DNA of 64,000 nt from Bufo bufo (GCF_905171765.1 NC_053392.1:370741442-370805441), one strand, 5' to 3'. Positions 31,673 to 42,570 are shown, numbered from the stretch's first letter. The notes: a model not told the origin generated them from the sequence alone. Numbers and translations are program-made.

Positions 31673-32112
31673 TAAAGAGGTTGTGCAGTCAAATAAAATA
31701 AAAAAGCTTTAAGTTACTTAATAGTATTAAGTAAATTAAAGGGAACCTGTCATGTGGATATTTGATTATAATCTAACTAATTATATACAATCATTAACTA
31801 CTAAAAAGTGCCTTAGATGTATTCACTTACTGGTGTGACAGATGGTTACCTCATAATATACACACAAAGATGCCACGTGCCGCATGCTAATGAGCTGATT
31901 TGAGTCCAGCGTGATGTCAGTGAGTCCAGCGTTTTTTTAATTCAGAGCTATAGCCACTCCTCTGCCCACCTGCTGCTGATTCATATGGAAAATAACTGTC
32001 AATCAGCAGCAGGTAGGTGGGAAGAGTCAGGAGCTCATGAATATTCAGGACTCATCATTATGAGCTGGAGCTTTTCAATGCAAGATGTTGGCAGATTGAC
32101 TGGGTCAATTAA
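31673..32112. other. Sequence between inverted arm and piggyBac, MITE-like
   Basis: Contains AAAGGGAACCTGTCATG (31738), a phrase typical of an interspersed repeat. It also contains a foldback with arms CCCACCTGCTGCTGATT (31964) and AATCAGCAGCAGGTAGGTGGG (32001). It ends with the TTAA (32109-32112) of the piggyBac insertion. Confidence 0.45.
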
Positions 32113-33059
32113 CCACCTCCGGACCGCTGTACGCACAGACGCGTCCTGGAGGTGGTTGTTTCATTCCGAGTGGACGCGCCGGCGCGTCCTCTCGCGAGAC
32201 GCGAGATTTCGGTCACAGCCGACCCGCGCATGCGCATCGCGGGCCGGCAAAAGTTCGAGGAGAATTGCATCAGCAACCTGCCAGCCAATGATCGTCGCTG
32301 GCAGGTTGCTGATTTTTAAAAAATCGAATCACAAGCCATATAACAGATCATATTAGTAAATATGATCTGTTATATGGCTTCTCTGCTCCTGTGCTGGTCC
32401 TTTTCGTCGGTTGGATCCAGCACAGAAGCAGACTGAACTGTGAGTAGCACCAACACTACACCTTAGCCCCAGATCACCCCCCTGCACCCCAAATAACCCT
32501 TTGATCACACCTTTGATCGCCCCTGTCAATCACTAGTGAAAGACAAAAAGTGATCAGTGTAAACTGTCACTTTTTTTTTTCACTAGTATTGGCTGTTAGG
32601 TTTTAGGGAAAGTTTAGGCCCCTTGGTTAGGTAGTTAGCGTCAGTTAGCGCCCACCCCACCGCACCACAGTCACTTTTATTCGCTGATTAGCGTATCGCT
32701 AATCAGCATTTGTACTTTTATAGTATCTGTAAGTGATCAAAACTGATCACAGTCAGATCTATAATAGTATTAGTGTCACCTTAGCTCGCCCTCCACCCAA
32801 AACGCAGTGTTTGCCCGAGCAGGCCTGATCGGTCGCCCACACGTGCGTTCACCCACGCCCGCCCCACCGCAGTGACAAAAAATTATTTTTTGATCACTGC
32901 ACATTCACTTTACACGCACTGCGGCGATAAAAAAATCAGTTTTGATATTTTTTATCAACCGCAGCGGCCTCCGGTACTTCGCTAGCCTCCCCTTTGTAAG
33001 ACAGGTTTGCTTTTTTCTTGGGTAGTCTCAGGGAATACCCCTAAATTTAGTAGTCCAAA

Positions 33060-34988
33060 ATGTCAAACAGGGGGTATTCTTCTGAAGAGGCCTACAGGAT
33101 TCTGACCCAGTCGGATGAGGAATGGGAACCCTCATCTGACGAATCTAGCGGGTCAGAATATGAACCTGTAGAGAGCAGTGGCTCTCTGACCCAAAGTTCG
33201 GATGAGGAGGTTGAGGTCCCTGGCAGCACCAGGCGTACCCGGCCCCGTGTCGCTAGACCACAGGTTGCGCAGGATCCGCTTCAAGAGCAGCAGAGTGGGG
33301 CTGTCGCTGCCGGATCACGTGGTGAGGCATACACCAGCAGCGCAGCCCTTCCTGGACCTAGTACCAGCACTGCCGTACAACCTGGTGAAGTAGCGAGCAC
33401 CAGAAGGGCAGTTGAAGCTGGTACGGTGGCACGTGCAGTAGTTACCCCGTCGCAGCCACCGCGCAGACAGGCCCGTAGAGCCCCTAGAATCCCTGAGGTG
33501 CTGGCAAACCCTGATTGGCAGTCACCAACTTCAGCCGCACCTGTAGTTCCCCCTTTCACCGCCCAGTCTGGAGTTCGGGTTGAGACGGCTCAAATCGGTT
33601 CGGCCCTGGGATTTTTTGAGCTGTTCTTGACTGCGGAGCTCTTGGACTTAGTCGTGGCAGAGACAAACCGGTATGCCACACAATTTATAACCGCAAACCC
33701 GGGAAGCTATTATGCCCAGCCTTTCCGGTGGAAACCAGTCCAAGTTTCCAAACTTAAAATTTTTCTGGGCCTTCTCCTCAACATTTGCCTGACAAAAAAG
33801 CATGAATTGCGGTCATATTGGTCCACGAACCCGATTCATCACATGCCCATGTTCTCTGCTGCTATGTCCAGGACACGATTTGAGGCCATCCTGCGTTTTC
33901 TGCATTTTAGCGACAACACCACCTCCCGTCCCAGAGGCCACCCAGCTTTTGACCGGCTCCACAAAATTCGGCCCCTCATAGACCATTTCAACCAGAAATT
34001 TGCAGATTTGTATACCCCTGAGCAAAACATCTGCGTAGACGAGTCCCTAATACATTTTACCGGGCGCCTTGGCTTCAAACAATACATCCCAAGCAAGCGT
34101 GCCCGGTATGGGGTCAAATTGTATAAGCTCTGTGAAAGGGCCACAGGCTATACCCACAAATTTCGGATCTATGAGGGAAAAGATCAGACCCTGGAGCCGG
34201 TCGGTTGCCCTGACTACCTGGGGAGCAGTGGGAAGACAGTCTGGGACTTGGTGTCACCCTTATTCGGCAAGGAGTACCATCTTTATGTGGACAATTTTTA
34301 CACAAGTGTGGCCCTCTTTAGGCATTTGTTTCTAGAACGGATTTGCGCCTGTGGCACCGCGCGAACTAGTTGCGTGGGCTTCCCCCAACGGCTTGTAACC
34401 ACCCGTCTTGCAAGGGGGGAGAGGGCTGCCTTGTGTAACGAAGAACTGCTCGCGGTGAAATGGAGAGACAAGCGTGACGTTTACATGCTCTCCTCCATTC
34501 ACGCAGACACGACAATCCAAATTGAAAGGGCAACCCGTGTCATTGAAAAGCCCCTCTCAGTCCACGACTATAATGCGCTCATGGGAGGGGTGGACTTCAA
34601 TGACCAGATGTTGGCTCCCTATTTAGTTTCCCGCAGAACCAGACGCTGGTATAAGAAGGTGTCTGTATATTTAATTCAATTGGCGCTGTATAATAGTTTT
34701 GTTCTCTACTGTAAGGCTGGGAGAACAGGATCCTTCCTCAAATTCCAGGAAGAGATCATCGAGAACCTCCTTTACCCAGGAGGTTCCGTGGCCCCATCCA
34801 CCAGTGTAGTTAGCCGTCTACACGAGCGACATTTCCCCAGTGTCGTTGCTGGTACCTCAACCCAACCGCCACCCCGAAAAAAATGTTGTGTCTGTAGCAG
34901 GAGTGGAATAAGGCGTGACACCCGCTATTTCTGTCCTGACTGCCCTGACCACCCTGCCCTATGCTTAGGAGAGTGTTTCCGGAAGTAG
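33060..34988 (+). CDS. piggyBac transposase, PGBD4-like, intact
   Basis: 642 residues, single uninterrupted frame from ATG (MSNRGYSSEEAY) to TAG. Residues 1-60 are acidic (EEWEPSSDESSGSEYEP) and 60-165 are low-complexity linker. The DDE_Tnp_1_7 (piggyBac) domain spans about 175-545, with ICVDESLIHF (Asp327), LYVDNFYTSVALF (Asp411) and MGGVDFNDQMLAPY (Asp512). The spacings of 84 and 101 residues are like the known DDD triad of piggyBac transposases. A Cys-rich zinc-binding end occupies 609-642 (CCVCSRSGIRRDT, CPDCPDHPALCLGECF), the domain known to bind the ends. The enzyme would excise and insert the element at TTAA without a footprint, in the nucleus. The ATG at 33060 is favoured because the acidic start matches the pseudogene at 5389. 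Family members are about 590-640 aa. It still lies between TIRs, so there is no reason to call it domesticated. Confidence 0.93.
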   Translation: MSNRGYSSEEAYRILTQSDEEWEPSSDESSGSEYEPVESSGSLTQSSDEEVEVPGSTRRTRPRVARPQVAQDPLQEQQSGAVAAGSRGEAYTSSAALPGPSTSTAVQPGEVASTRRAVEAGTVARAVVTPSQPPRRQARRAPRIPEVLANPDWQSPTSAAPVVPPFTAQSGVRVETAQIGSALGFFELFLTAELLDLVVAETNRYATQFITANPGSYYAQPFRWKPVQVSKLKIFLGLLLNICLTKKHELRSYWSTNPIHHMPMFSAAMSRTRFEAILRFLHFSDNTTSRPRGHPAFDRLHKIRPLIDHFNQKFADLYTPEQNICVDESLIHFTGRLGFKQYIPSKRARYGVKLYKLCERATGYTHKFRIYEGKDQTLEPVGCPDYLGSSGKTVWDLVSPLFGKEYHLYVDNFYTSVALFRHLFLERICACGTARTSCVGFPQRLVTTRLARGERAALCNEELLAVKWRDKRDVYMLSSIHADTTIQIERATRVIEKPLSVHDYNALMGGVDFNDQMLAPYLVSRRTRRWYKKVSVYLIQLALYNSFVLYCKAGRTGSFLKFQEEIIENLLYPGGSVAPSTSVVSRLHERHFPSVVAGTSTQPPPRKKCCVCSRSGIRRDTRYFCPDCPDHPALCLGECFRK

Positions 34989-35859
34989 CACACACAGGTA
35001 CACCTAGCATAGGGATTGCATCTCACAGGACAGGCACACAGGGCTATTATGGCCCTTTTACTCACAGCTGCTGCAAACCTCTCCTTTCACCTGGGATAAA
35101 GTGCATTACGTACTTTGCCAGATTTTTGTGCGATTTTCGCTTTGCACATTGTCCCATGGGGAAGGAGAGGTTTGTTCTATAAAGGTAAAAAAAACTAAAC
35201 AAAAAAAAAATTACCGGTAAGTAAAAAAGTTAAAAAAAAGTTAATATGTTCTGATCTAAAGTTAATAAAGTTATTGCTTTGCGGCCTGGTTTTTTCTTTT
35301 TTGTTTTGTTTTTTTTACCTTCCAGGTGGACCAGCCGATCGACTAGCTGCAGCACTGATGTGCATTCGGACAGAAGCATTGCGCTGCTGTCAGATTACAC
35401 GCAAGTCGGTGTATGCGGCGCTGCAAGACGAGATTTCTCCTCTGCAGTAAAAGATACGTTTGCCGAGGCATATGAGCTGAGGAGGTGGCGGTGTTCATAT
35501 ACTTTGGCAAACACTTTGTATATATAAAAAAAAAAATCCCGGCAATGATTTATTCATCCACATCGATTGATGTGAATGGAGAAATCGGGTTTGCCAGGGC
35601 ATACGAGCTAAGTGGGTATGGATGTTGGGCGGAGCTCCTATGTCCTGGCAGACGCCTTTCCCCTCCTTTTTCTTTTTTTGGCAGAGATTTTTTCATCCAC
35701 ATTGATCGATGCGAATGAAGAAATCTGTGCCGTTAATTTTTTTCTTTCAGCCCAGAGGCTGAACGGAAAAAAAAAATCTCATTACCTGTATGCTTAATAT
35801 AAGGAGAATAGCAGAAACTCCTAATGCTGGGCATACATGTAATGATTGTGGAGACCCTC
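34989..35859 (+). other. 3' region of piggyBac B with short direct repeat
   Basis: AT-rich. TTATTCATCCACATCGATTG (about 35550) and TTTTCATCCACATTGATCG (about 35690) begin two diverged copies of a unit of about 145 bp that also contains GGCATA.GAGCT.AG. AATAAA-like signals lie near 35264-35272 (GTTAATAAAG), a possible polyadenylation signal about 280 bp past the stop. No other gene. Confidence 0.5.
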
Positions 35860-38590
35860 AAATGCCAGGGCAGTACAAACACCCCACAAATAACACCATT
35901 TTGGAAAGAAGACACCCCAAGGTATTCGCTGAGGGGCATAGTGAGTTCATGGAAATTTTATTTTTTGTCACAAGTTAGTGGAAAATGATGATTTTTTTTT
36001 TTTTTTTTTTTTTCATACAAAGTCTCATATTCCACTAACTTGTGACAAAAAATAAAAACTTCCATGAACTCACTATGCCCATCAGCGAATACCTTGGGGT
36101 CTCTTCTTTCCAAATTGGGGTCACTTGTGGGGTAGGTATACTGCCCTGGCATTCTAGGGGCCCAAATGTGTGGTAAGGAGTTTGAAATCAAATTCTGTAA
36201 AAAATGACCTGTGAAATCCGAAAGGTGCTCTTTGGAATATGGGCCCCTTTGCCCACCTAGGCTGCAAAAAAGTGTCACACATCTGGTATCTCTGTATTCA
36301 GGAGAAGTTGAGGAATGTGTTTTGGGGTGTCTTTTTACATATACCCATGCTGGGTGAGATAAATATCTTGGTCAAATGCCAACTGTGTATAAAAAAAATG
36401 GGAAAAGTTGTCTTTTGCCAAGATATTTCTCTCACCCAGCATGGGTATATGTAAAATGACACCCCAAAACACATTCCCCAACTTCACCTGAGTACGGAGA
36501 TACTAGATGTGTGACACTTTTTTGCAGCCTAGGTGGGCAAAGGGGCCCATATTCCAAAGAGCACCTTTCGGATTTCACAGGTCATTTTTTACAGAATTTG
36601 ATTTCAAACTCCATACCACACATTTGGGCCCCTAGAATGCCAGGGCAGTATAACTACCCCACAAGTGACCCCATTTTGGAAAGAAGAGACCCCAAGGTAT
36701 TCGCTGATGGGCATAGTGAGTTCATGGAAGTTTTTATTTTTTGTCACAAGTTAGTGGAATATGAGACTTTGTATGAAAAAAAAAATATATAAAAAATCAT
36801 CATTTTCCACTAACTTGTGACAAAAAATAAAAAATTCTAGGAACTTGCCATGCCCCTCACGGAATACCTTGGGGTGTCTTCTTTCCAAAATGGGGTCACT
36901 TGTGGGGTAGTTATACTGCCCTGGCATTTTCCAGGGGCCCTAATGTGTGGTAAGTAGGTAAATGACCTGTGAAATCCGAAAGGTGCTCTTTGGAATGTGG
37001 GCCCCTTTGCCCACCTAGGCTGCAAAAAAGTGTCACACATGTGGTATCGCCGTATTCAGGAGAAGTTGGGGAATGTGTTTTGTGGTGTCATTTTACATAT
37101 ACCCATGCTGGGTGAGAGAAATATCTTGGCAAAAGACAACTTTTCCCATTTTTTATACAAAGTTGGCATTTGACCAAGATATTTATCCCACCCAGCATGG
37201 GTATATGTAAAATGACACCCCAAAACACATTCCCCAACTTCTCCTGAGTACGGAGATACCAGATGTGTGACACTTTTTTGCAGCCTAGGTGGGCAAAGGG
37301 GCCCATATTCCAAAGAGCACCTTTCGGATTTCACAGGTCATTTTTTACAGAATTTGATTTCAAACTCCATACCACACATTTGGGCCCCTAGAATGCCAGG
37401 GCAGTATAACTACCCCACAAGTGACCCCATTTTGGAAAGAAGACACCCCAAGGTATTCCGTGAGGGGCATGGCGAGTTCCTAGAATTTTTTATTTTTTGT
37501 CACAAGTTAGTGGAAAATGATGATTTTTTTTTTTTTTTTTTTTCTCATACAAAGTCTCATATTCCACTAACTTGTGACAAAAAATAAAAACTTCCATGAA
37601 CTCACTATGCCCATCAGCGAATACCTTGGGGTCTCTTCTTTCCAAAATGGGGTCACTTGTGGGGTAGTTATACTGCCCTGGCATTTTCCAGGGGCCCTAA
37701 TGTGTGGTAAGTAGGTAAATGACCTGTGAAATCCTAAAGGTGCTCTTTGGAATATGGGCCCCTTTGCCCACCTAGGCTGCAAAAAAGTGTCACACATCTG
37801 GTATCTCCGTACTTGGGAGAAGTTGGGGAATGTGTTTTGGGGTGTCATTTTACATATACCCATGCTGGGTGAGAGAAATATCTTGGCAAAAGACAACTTT
37901 TCCCATTTTTTTATACAAAGTTGGCATTTGACCAAGATATTTCTCTCACCCAGCATGGGTATATGTAAAATGACACCCCAAAACACATTCCCCAACTTCT
38001 CCTGAGTACAGCGATACCAGATGTGTGACACTTTTTTGCAGCCTAGATGCGCAAAGGTGCCCAAATTCCTTTTAGGAGGGCATTTTTAGACATTTGGATA
38101 CCAGACTTCTTCTCACGCTTTGGGGCCCCTAGAATGCCAGGGCAGTATAAATACCCCACATGTGACCCCATTTTGGAAATAAGACACCCCAAGGTATTCA
38201 ATGAGGGGCATGGCGAGTTCATAGAAATTTTTTTTTTTTGGCACAAGTTAGCGGAAATTGATATTTTTAATTTTTTTCTCACAAAGTCTCCCGTTCCGCT
38301 AACTTGGGACAAAAATTTCAATCTTTCATGGACTCAATATGCCCCTCACGGAATACCTGGGGGTGTCTTCTTTCCGAAATGGGGTCACATGTGGGGTATT
38401 TATACTGCCCTGGCATTCTAGGGGCCCTAAAGCGTGAGAAGAAGTCTGGAATATAAATGTCTAAAAAATTTTACGCATTTGGATTCCGTGAGGGGTATGG
38501 TGAGTTCATGTGAGATTTTATTTTTTGACACAAGTTAGTGGAATATGAGACTTTGTAAGAAAAAAAAAAAAAAATTCCGCTAACTTGGGC
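35860..38590. repeat. Array of alternating inverted ~375-bp units
   Basis: The same block appears alternately on plus and minus strands, so adjacent units form perfect-looking palindromes. One centre type lies in poly(T)/poly(A) between AACTTGTGACA arms (about 36004, 36783, 37527, 38272, with a shorter one near 38560). The other type lies around AAAGACAACTTTTCCCATTT between ATATTTCTCTCACCCAGCAT arms (about 36394, 37145, 37898). Neighbouring centres are about 360-390 bp apart. Open frames of 60-165 codons here repeat with the units and are by-products. Strongly foldback-prone. Confidence 0.92.
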
Positions 38591-38629
38591 CAAAAAAATG
38601 TCTGAATGGAGCCTTACAGAGGGGTGATC

Positions 38630-38755
38630 AATGACAGGGGGGTGATCAATGACAGGGGTGGTGATCAATGACAGGGGGGGTGATCAATGACAGGGGGGGT
38701 GATCAATGACAGGGGGGGTGATCAATGACAGGGGGGTGATCAGGGAGTCTATATG
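38630..38755. repeat. 19-bp tandem repeat, GGGGTGATCAATGACAG
   Basis: Six or seven copies of GGGGTGATCAATGACAGGG, differing in the number of G. The same motif is scattered later at 39200, 39819-39850 and 40010-40045, at unit joints of the 155-bp array. Confidence 0.9.
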
Positions 38756-40080
38756 GGGTGATCACCACAGTCATTGATCATGCCCCTGTAAGGCTTCATT
38801 CAGACGTCCGGATGCGTTTTGCGGATCCGATCCATCTATCAGTGCATCCGTAAAAATCATGCGGACATCTGAATGGAGCTTTACAGGGGGGTGATCAGGG
38901 AGTCTATATGGGGTGATCACCACAGTCATTGATCATGCCCCTGTAAGGCTTCATTCAGACGTCCGGATGCGTTTTGCGGATCGGATCCATCTATCAGTGC
39001 ATCTGTAAAAATCATGCGGACATCTGAATGGAGCTTTACAGGGGGGTGATCAGGGAGTCTATATGGGGTGATCACCACAGTCATTGATCATGCCCCTGTA
39101 AGGCTTCATTCAGACGTCCGGATGCGTTTTGCGGATCCGATCCATCTATCAGTGCATCCGTAAAAATCATGCGGACATCTGAATGGAGCTTTACAGGGGG
39201 GTAATCAATGACAGGGGGGTGATCACCACAGTCATTGATCATGCCCCTGTAAGGCTTCATTCAGACGTCCGGATGCGTTTTGCGGATCGGATCCATCTAT
39301 CAGTGCATCCGTAAAAATCATGCGGACATCTGAATGGAGCTTTACAGGGGGGTGATCAGGGAGTCTATATGGGGTGATCACCACAGTCATTGATCATGCC
39401 CCTGTAAGGCTTCATTCAGACGTCCGATGCGTTTTGCGGATCGGATCCATCTATCAGTGCATCCGTAAAAATCATGCGGACATCTGAATGGAGCTTTACA
39501 GGGGGGTGATCAGGGAGTCTATATGGGGTGATCACCACAGTCATTGATCATGCCCCTGTAAGGCTTCATTCAGACGTCCGGATGCGTTTTGCGGATCGGA
39601 TCCATCTATCAGTGCATCCGTAAAAATCATGCGGACATCTGAATGGAGCTTTACAGGGGGGTGATCAGGGAGTCTATATGGGGTGATCACCACAGTCATT
39701 GATCATGCCCCTGTAAGGCTTCATTCAGACGTCCGGATGCGTTTTGCGGATCCGATCCATCTATCAGTGCATCCGTAAAAATCATGCGGACATCTGAATG
39801 GAGCTTTACAGGGAGGTAATCAATGACAGGGGGGTAATCAATGACAGGGGGGTGATCAGGGAGTCTATATGGGGTGATCACCACAGTCATTGATCACACC
39901 CCTGTAAGGCTTCATTCAGACGTCCGGATGCGTTTTGCGGATCCGATCCATCTATCAGTGGATCCGTAAAAATCATGCGGACGTCTGAATGGAGCTTTAC
40001 AGGGGGTTGATCAATGACAGGGGGGTAATCAATGACAGGGGGGTGATCAGGGAGTCTATATGGGGTGATCAGGGGCTAAT
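38756..40080. repeat. 155-bp tandem array derived from a foldback MITE, 8 copies
   Basis: CCCCTGTAAGGCTTCATTC recurs at about 38783, 38938, 39093, 39244, 39399, 39553, 39708 and 39899. Spacings are 151-155 bp, and the last is about 191 bp because GTAATCAATGACAGG copies are inserted. Each unit has inverted ends, TAAGGCTTCATTCAGACGTC and GACATCTGAATGGAGCTTTA, so one unit looks like a short MITE that was then amplified in tandem. Confidence 0.92.
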
Positions 40081-40467
40081 AAGGGGTTAATAAGTGACGG
40101 GGGGGTGTAGTGTAGTGTAGTGGTGCTTGGTGCTACTTTACTGAGCTACCTGTGTCCTCTGGTGGTCGATCCAAACAAAGGGGACCACCAGAGGACCAGG
40201 TAGCAGGTATATTAGACGCTGTTATCAAAACAGCGTCTAATATACCTGTTAGGGGTTAAAAAAAACACATCTCCAGCCTGCCAGCGAACGATCGCCGCTG
40301 GCAGGCTGGAGATCAACTCTCTTACCTCCCGTTCCTGTGAGCGCGCGCGCCTGTGTGCGCGCGTTCACAGGAAATCTCGGCCATCGCGAGATGACGCATA
40401 TATGCGTGACTCTGCGCAGGGCTGCCACCTCCGGAACGCGATCCTGCGTTAGGCGGTCCGGAGGTGG

Positions 40468-40530
40468 TTAATGAACACTTACTGTACATCTAAATGAAAT
40501 TGTGTTGAGATGTTGTGGTTAGGGTTATTA
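40468..40530 (-). repeat. Inverted-repeat arm, right (pairs with 31614-31672)
   Basis: TTAATGAACACTTACTGTAC followed by ATCTAAATGAAATTGTGTTG and TTGTGGTTAGGGTT is the reverse complement of the left arm, with small differences. It starts exactly at the TTAA duplicate of piggyBac B. Confidence 0.85.
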
Positions 40531-40595
40531 AGTTAATAACAACCCTCACCTTTCTATTTTGGCTGCGACTCCCCTTGCTTAGCAGTGGTCACGTG

Positions 40596-41319
40596 TAGAG
40601 ATGAGCGAGAAGTGGAATTCGATCCCATAATGCTATGCATGCAGCAAATCAGCAGCCAGCCAGCCCTGTGATGTCACAGCTCTATAAATAGCCTCAGCCT
40701 TCTTGGATTCTGCCATTTTCCAGTGTACTTAGTGCATGGAGAGACATCAGCAGGCGCTAGGGACAGTGCTAGAAAAAACTTCATTGTGCTAAAAAAAAAC
40801 TATTTACAAGTGCAGGGAAAGATTATTCAAGGTGTAGGGAAAGGATAGGGAGGAATCATTCCACAGCATTTATGTTGAACAGGGTTCAGTAGGGGAGGTT
40901 ACAGCCTGGGTAATAGTGCAGCAAGGTGTAATAGGATTGTTCCTGACTGGGGATCTAAATTGCAATTATACAGCTCTGTAATTCCAGAAAACAGTTCTTG
41001 TTATTGGGGTGCAAGTGCTGTTTGATACAGCCATTAACAGGGTTTATTACAAGCAAATATTTGCCTTTGTGCGGTGCAGTTATATGTTCTTAAGCATTTT
41101 TTGGCTTGTATTAGTGGGGGGGAAAAAGGGGCTTAATAGCCGTTGTGTGGTGAAGTGCAAAAATTACAGACCTTTTTGTCGTGTATTAGTGGCAAAAGAA
41201 AACTATATTTTCCATTCAGCGGTGCAGTAATATGTTCTAAAGACCATTTTGTTGTGTGTTAGTGGCAAAAGTAAAATATACTGTATTTGCCGTTCAGCGG
41301 TGCAGTTATATGTTCTAAA
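40596..41319 (+). mobile_element. hAT-like element, left end only
   Basis: Starts TAGAGATGAGCGAGAAG, preceded by GTCACGTG as a possible TSD copy. A TATAAATAGCCTC block lies near 40682. About 41080-41319 contains two to three diverged units of about 100 bp with CGGTGCAGTTATATGTTCT, so it has a tandem interior like the satellite-bearing element at 9752. The right end was not found. Confidence 0.5.
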
Positions 41320-41610
41320 TAGAGTTGAGCGAACACCTGGATGTTCGGGTTCGAGAAGTTCGGCCGAACTTCCCGGAAATGTTCGGGTTCGGGATTCGAA
41401 CCCGACCCGAACCTGAACCCCATTGAGGTCAATGGGGACCCGAACTTTTCGGCACTAAAAAGGCTGTAAAACAGCCCAGGAAAGGGCTAGAGGGCTGCAA
41501 AAGGCAGCAAAATGTAGTTAAATCCCCTGCAAACAAATGTGGATAGGGAAATGAATAAAAATAAAAATAAAATAAATAAGAATTCCAATATCAATTGGAG
41601 AGAGGTCCCA
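41320..41610 (+). mobile_element. hAT-like GTTCGGG-family end fragment
   Basis: TAGAGTTGAGCGAACACC followed by repeated GTTCGGGTTCG and CCCGAACC motifs is the same kind of end as 3239-3837. The opposite end and TSD were not found, so it is a fragment. Confidence 0.5.
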
Positions 41611-42039
41611 TAGCTGAGGTATCCTGCTGAGGTTATGGACTACAAGTGGGTTGAAGTTGTTACATATCCTGGGAATTCTCATTGTATGAAAATTTGTTTT
41701 TTCATGCCATTATTAAATAACTTTGCATAGTTTTAGTTGATGACTGATAGCTGCTACACTTACAAGACCCCCTTCAAAAGACACTTGCATACGTGGAAAA
41801 TGGCTTCAGCATGACAAACTGTGTATTGGATTCAACAAGGCTACTACTAAAATCTGTTGACCCAGAAGGCCATTGAAATCAGACTTTAGAGTTCTCCTTG
41901 GAAGAAGGTATTTCCCACCTTGTGAAGTGGCCAGTTGATTCAGCATATAGAGGCTGCTATAATAATGCTTCCACAATACTGATAATACTAAATAAGCTGT
42001 TTATAAAAGGGTTGGTTTTTGTGTGTGGTCCATGATGAT
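41611..42039. other. Unassigned DNA
   Basis: No gene or repeat recognised. Confidence 0.4.
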
Positions 42040-42570
42040 ATTGATGAGTAAAGTATTCAAAAATTTGATTCTGGTGCTTCGCTGAATTTTACATTTTAAA
42101 AAATAATTTGCTTCATCACGAAGCACATTTCTTTGTAAGTAGTGGGTGCAATGACAGGGAACAGAGATAGCCCCCCCCCCCCCCCCCAGTCATTGTACCC
42201 CTCAAATGCCGCGTTCTTAGCTCATTGCGACATCTGACAGCAATAATACAGTGTACAATTAAAAAAATATAAAAAATCATACTTACCTCATCCATTTGAT
42301 CGTGAAGAGCCAGCCGCCTCTATCATGATTGAAGATCTAACGCAAAATCTTGAGTGGCCCGTTATAACGTCATCACATTGGCCAGAGTGGTAACGTCATA
42401 CGTCACAGTGCATGGGATTTTCTGCAAGATCTTCTATCAAGATGGCAGCGGCAAGCTCTTTGAGCTCAAATGGATGAGGCAAGTATGATTTTTTTTATTT
42501 TTTACCTCCCTTCAGGGAAATTTGATTCGCTACCACAAAGCACAAGGAAATTCAGCACAACATCTATGAA
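42040..42570. mobile_element. Palindromic MITE, TTGATTC family
   Basis: ACTTACCTCATCCATTTGATC near 42280 faces TCAAATGGATGAGGCAAGTA near 42468, and TCTATCATGATTGAAGATCT near 42316 faces AGATCTTCTATCAAGATGG near 42427. The element is thus a foldback with the same CTCATCCAYTTGATC motif as the cores at 3239 and 28610. Outer parts contain TGCTTCGCTGAATTTTA and GCACAAGGAAATTCAGCAC. A C-run lies at 42171-42187. TSD not determined. Confidence 0.5.

Larger units (their letters stand above)
32113..40467 (+). mobile_element. piggyBac element B, complete, 8.36 kb
   Basis: TTAA at 32109-32112 and 40468-40471 flank perfect 15-bp inverted ends, CCACCTCCGGACCGC and GCGGTCCGGAGGTGG. Each end also carries an internal inverted copy (CTGGAGGTGG at 32140, GCCACCTCCGGAACGC at 40425) and further paired hairpins (CCTGCCAGC..GCTGGCAGG at both ends), so about 250 bp at each end is structured. 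The transposase is intact at 33060-34988. The 5.4 kb behind it is mostly tandem and palindromic repeats. Most piggyBac elements are 2-4 kb, so this one is unusually long. Intact ends and gene suggest recent activity, which sequence alone cannot prove. Confidence 0.92.

Noticed and set aside
35958..38421. Many similar open frames (up to 165 codons) on both strands
   Set aside because: They repeat because the DNA is an inverted array, have low-complexity ends from poly(A/T), and have no known domain.
38756..40080. CRISPR-like regular repeats
   Set aside because: Units are 155 bp and near-identical throughout, with no short repeat/unique spacer pattern, in a eukaryotic transposon context.
31614..40530. 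The inverted 60-bp arms as terminal repeats of the piggyBac element
   Set aside because: They lie outside the TTAA sites, and the true TIRs (CCACCTCCGGACCGC) are inside them.
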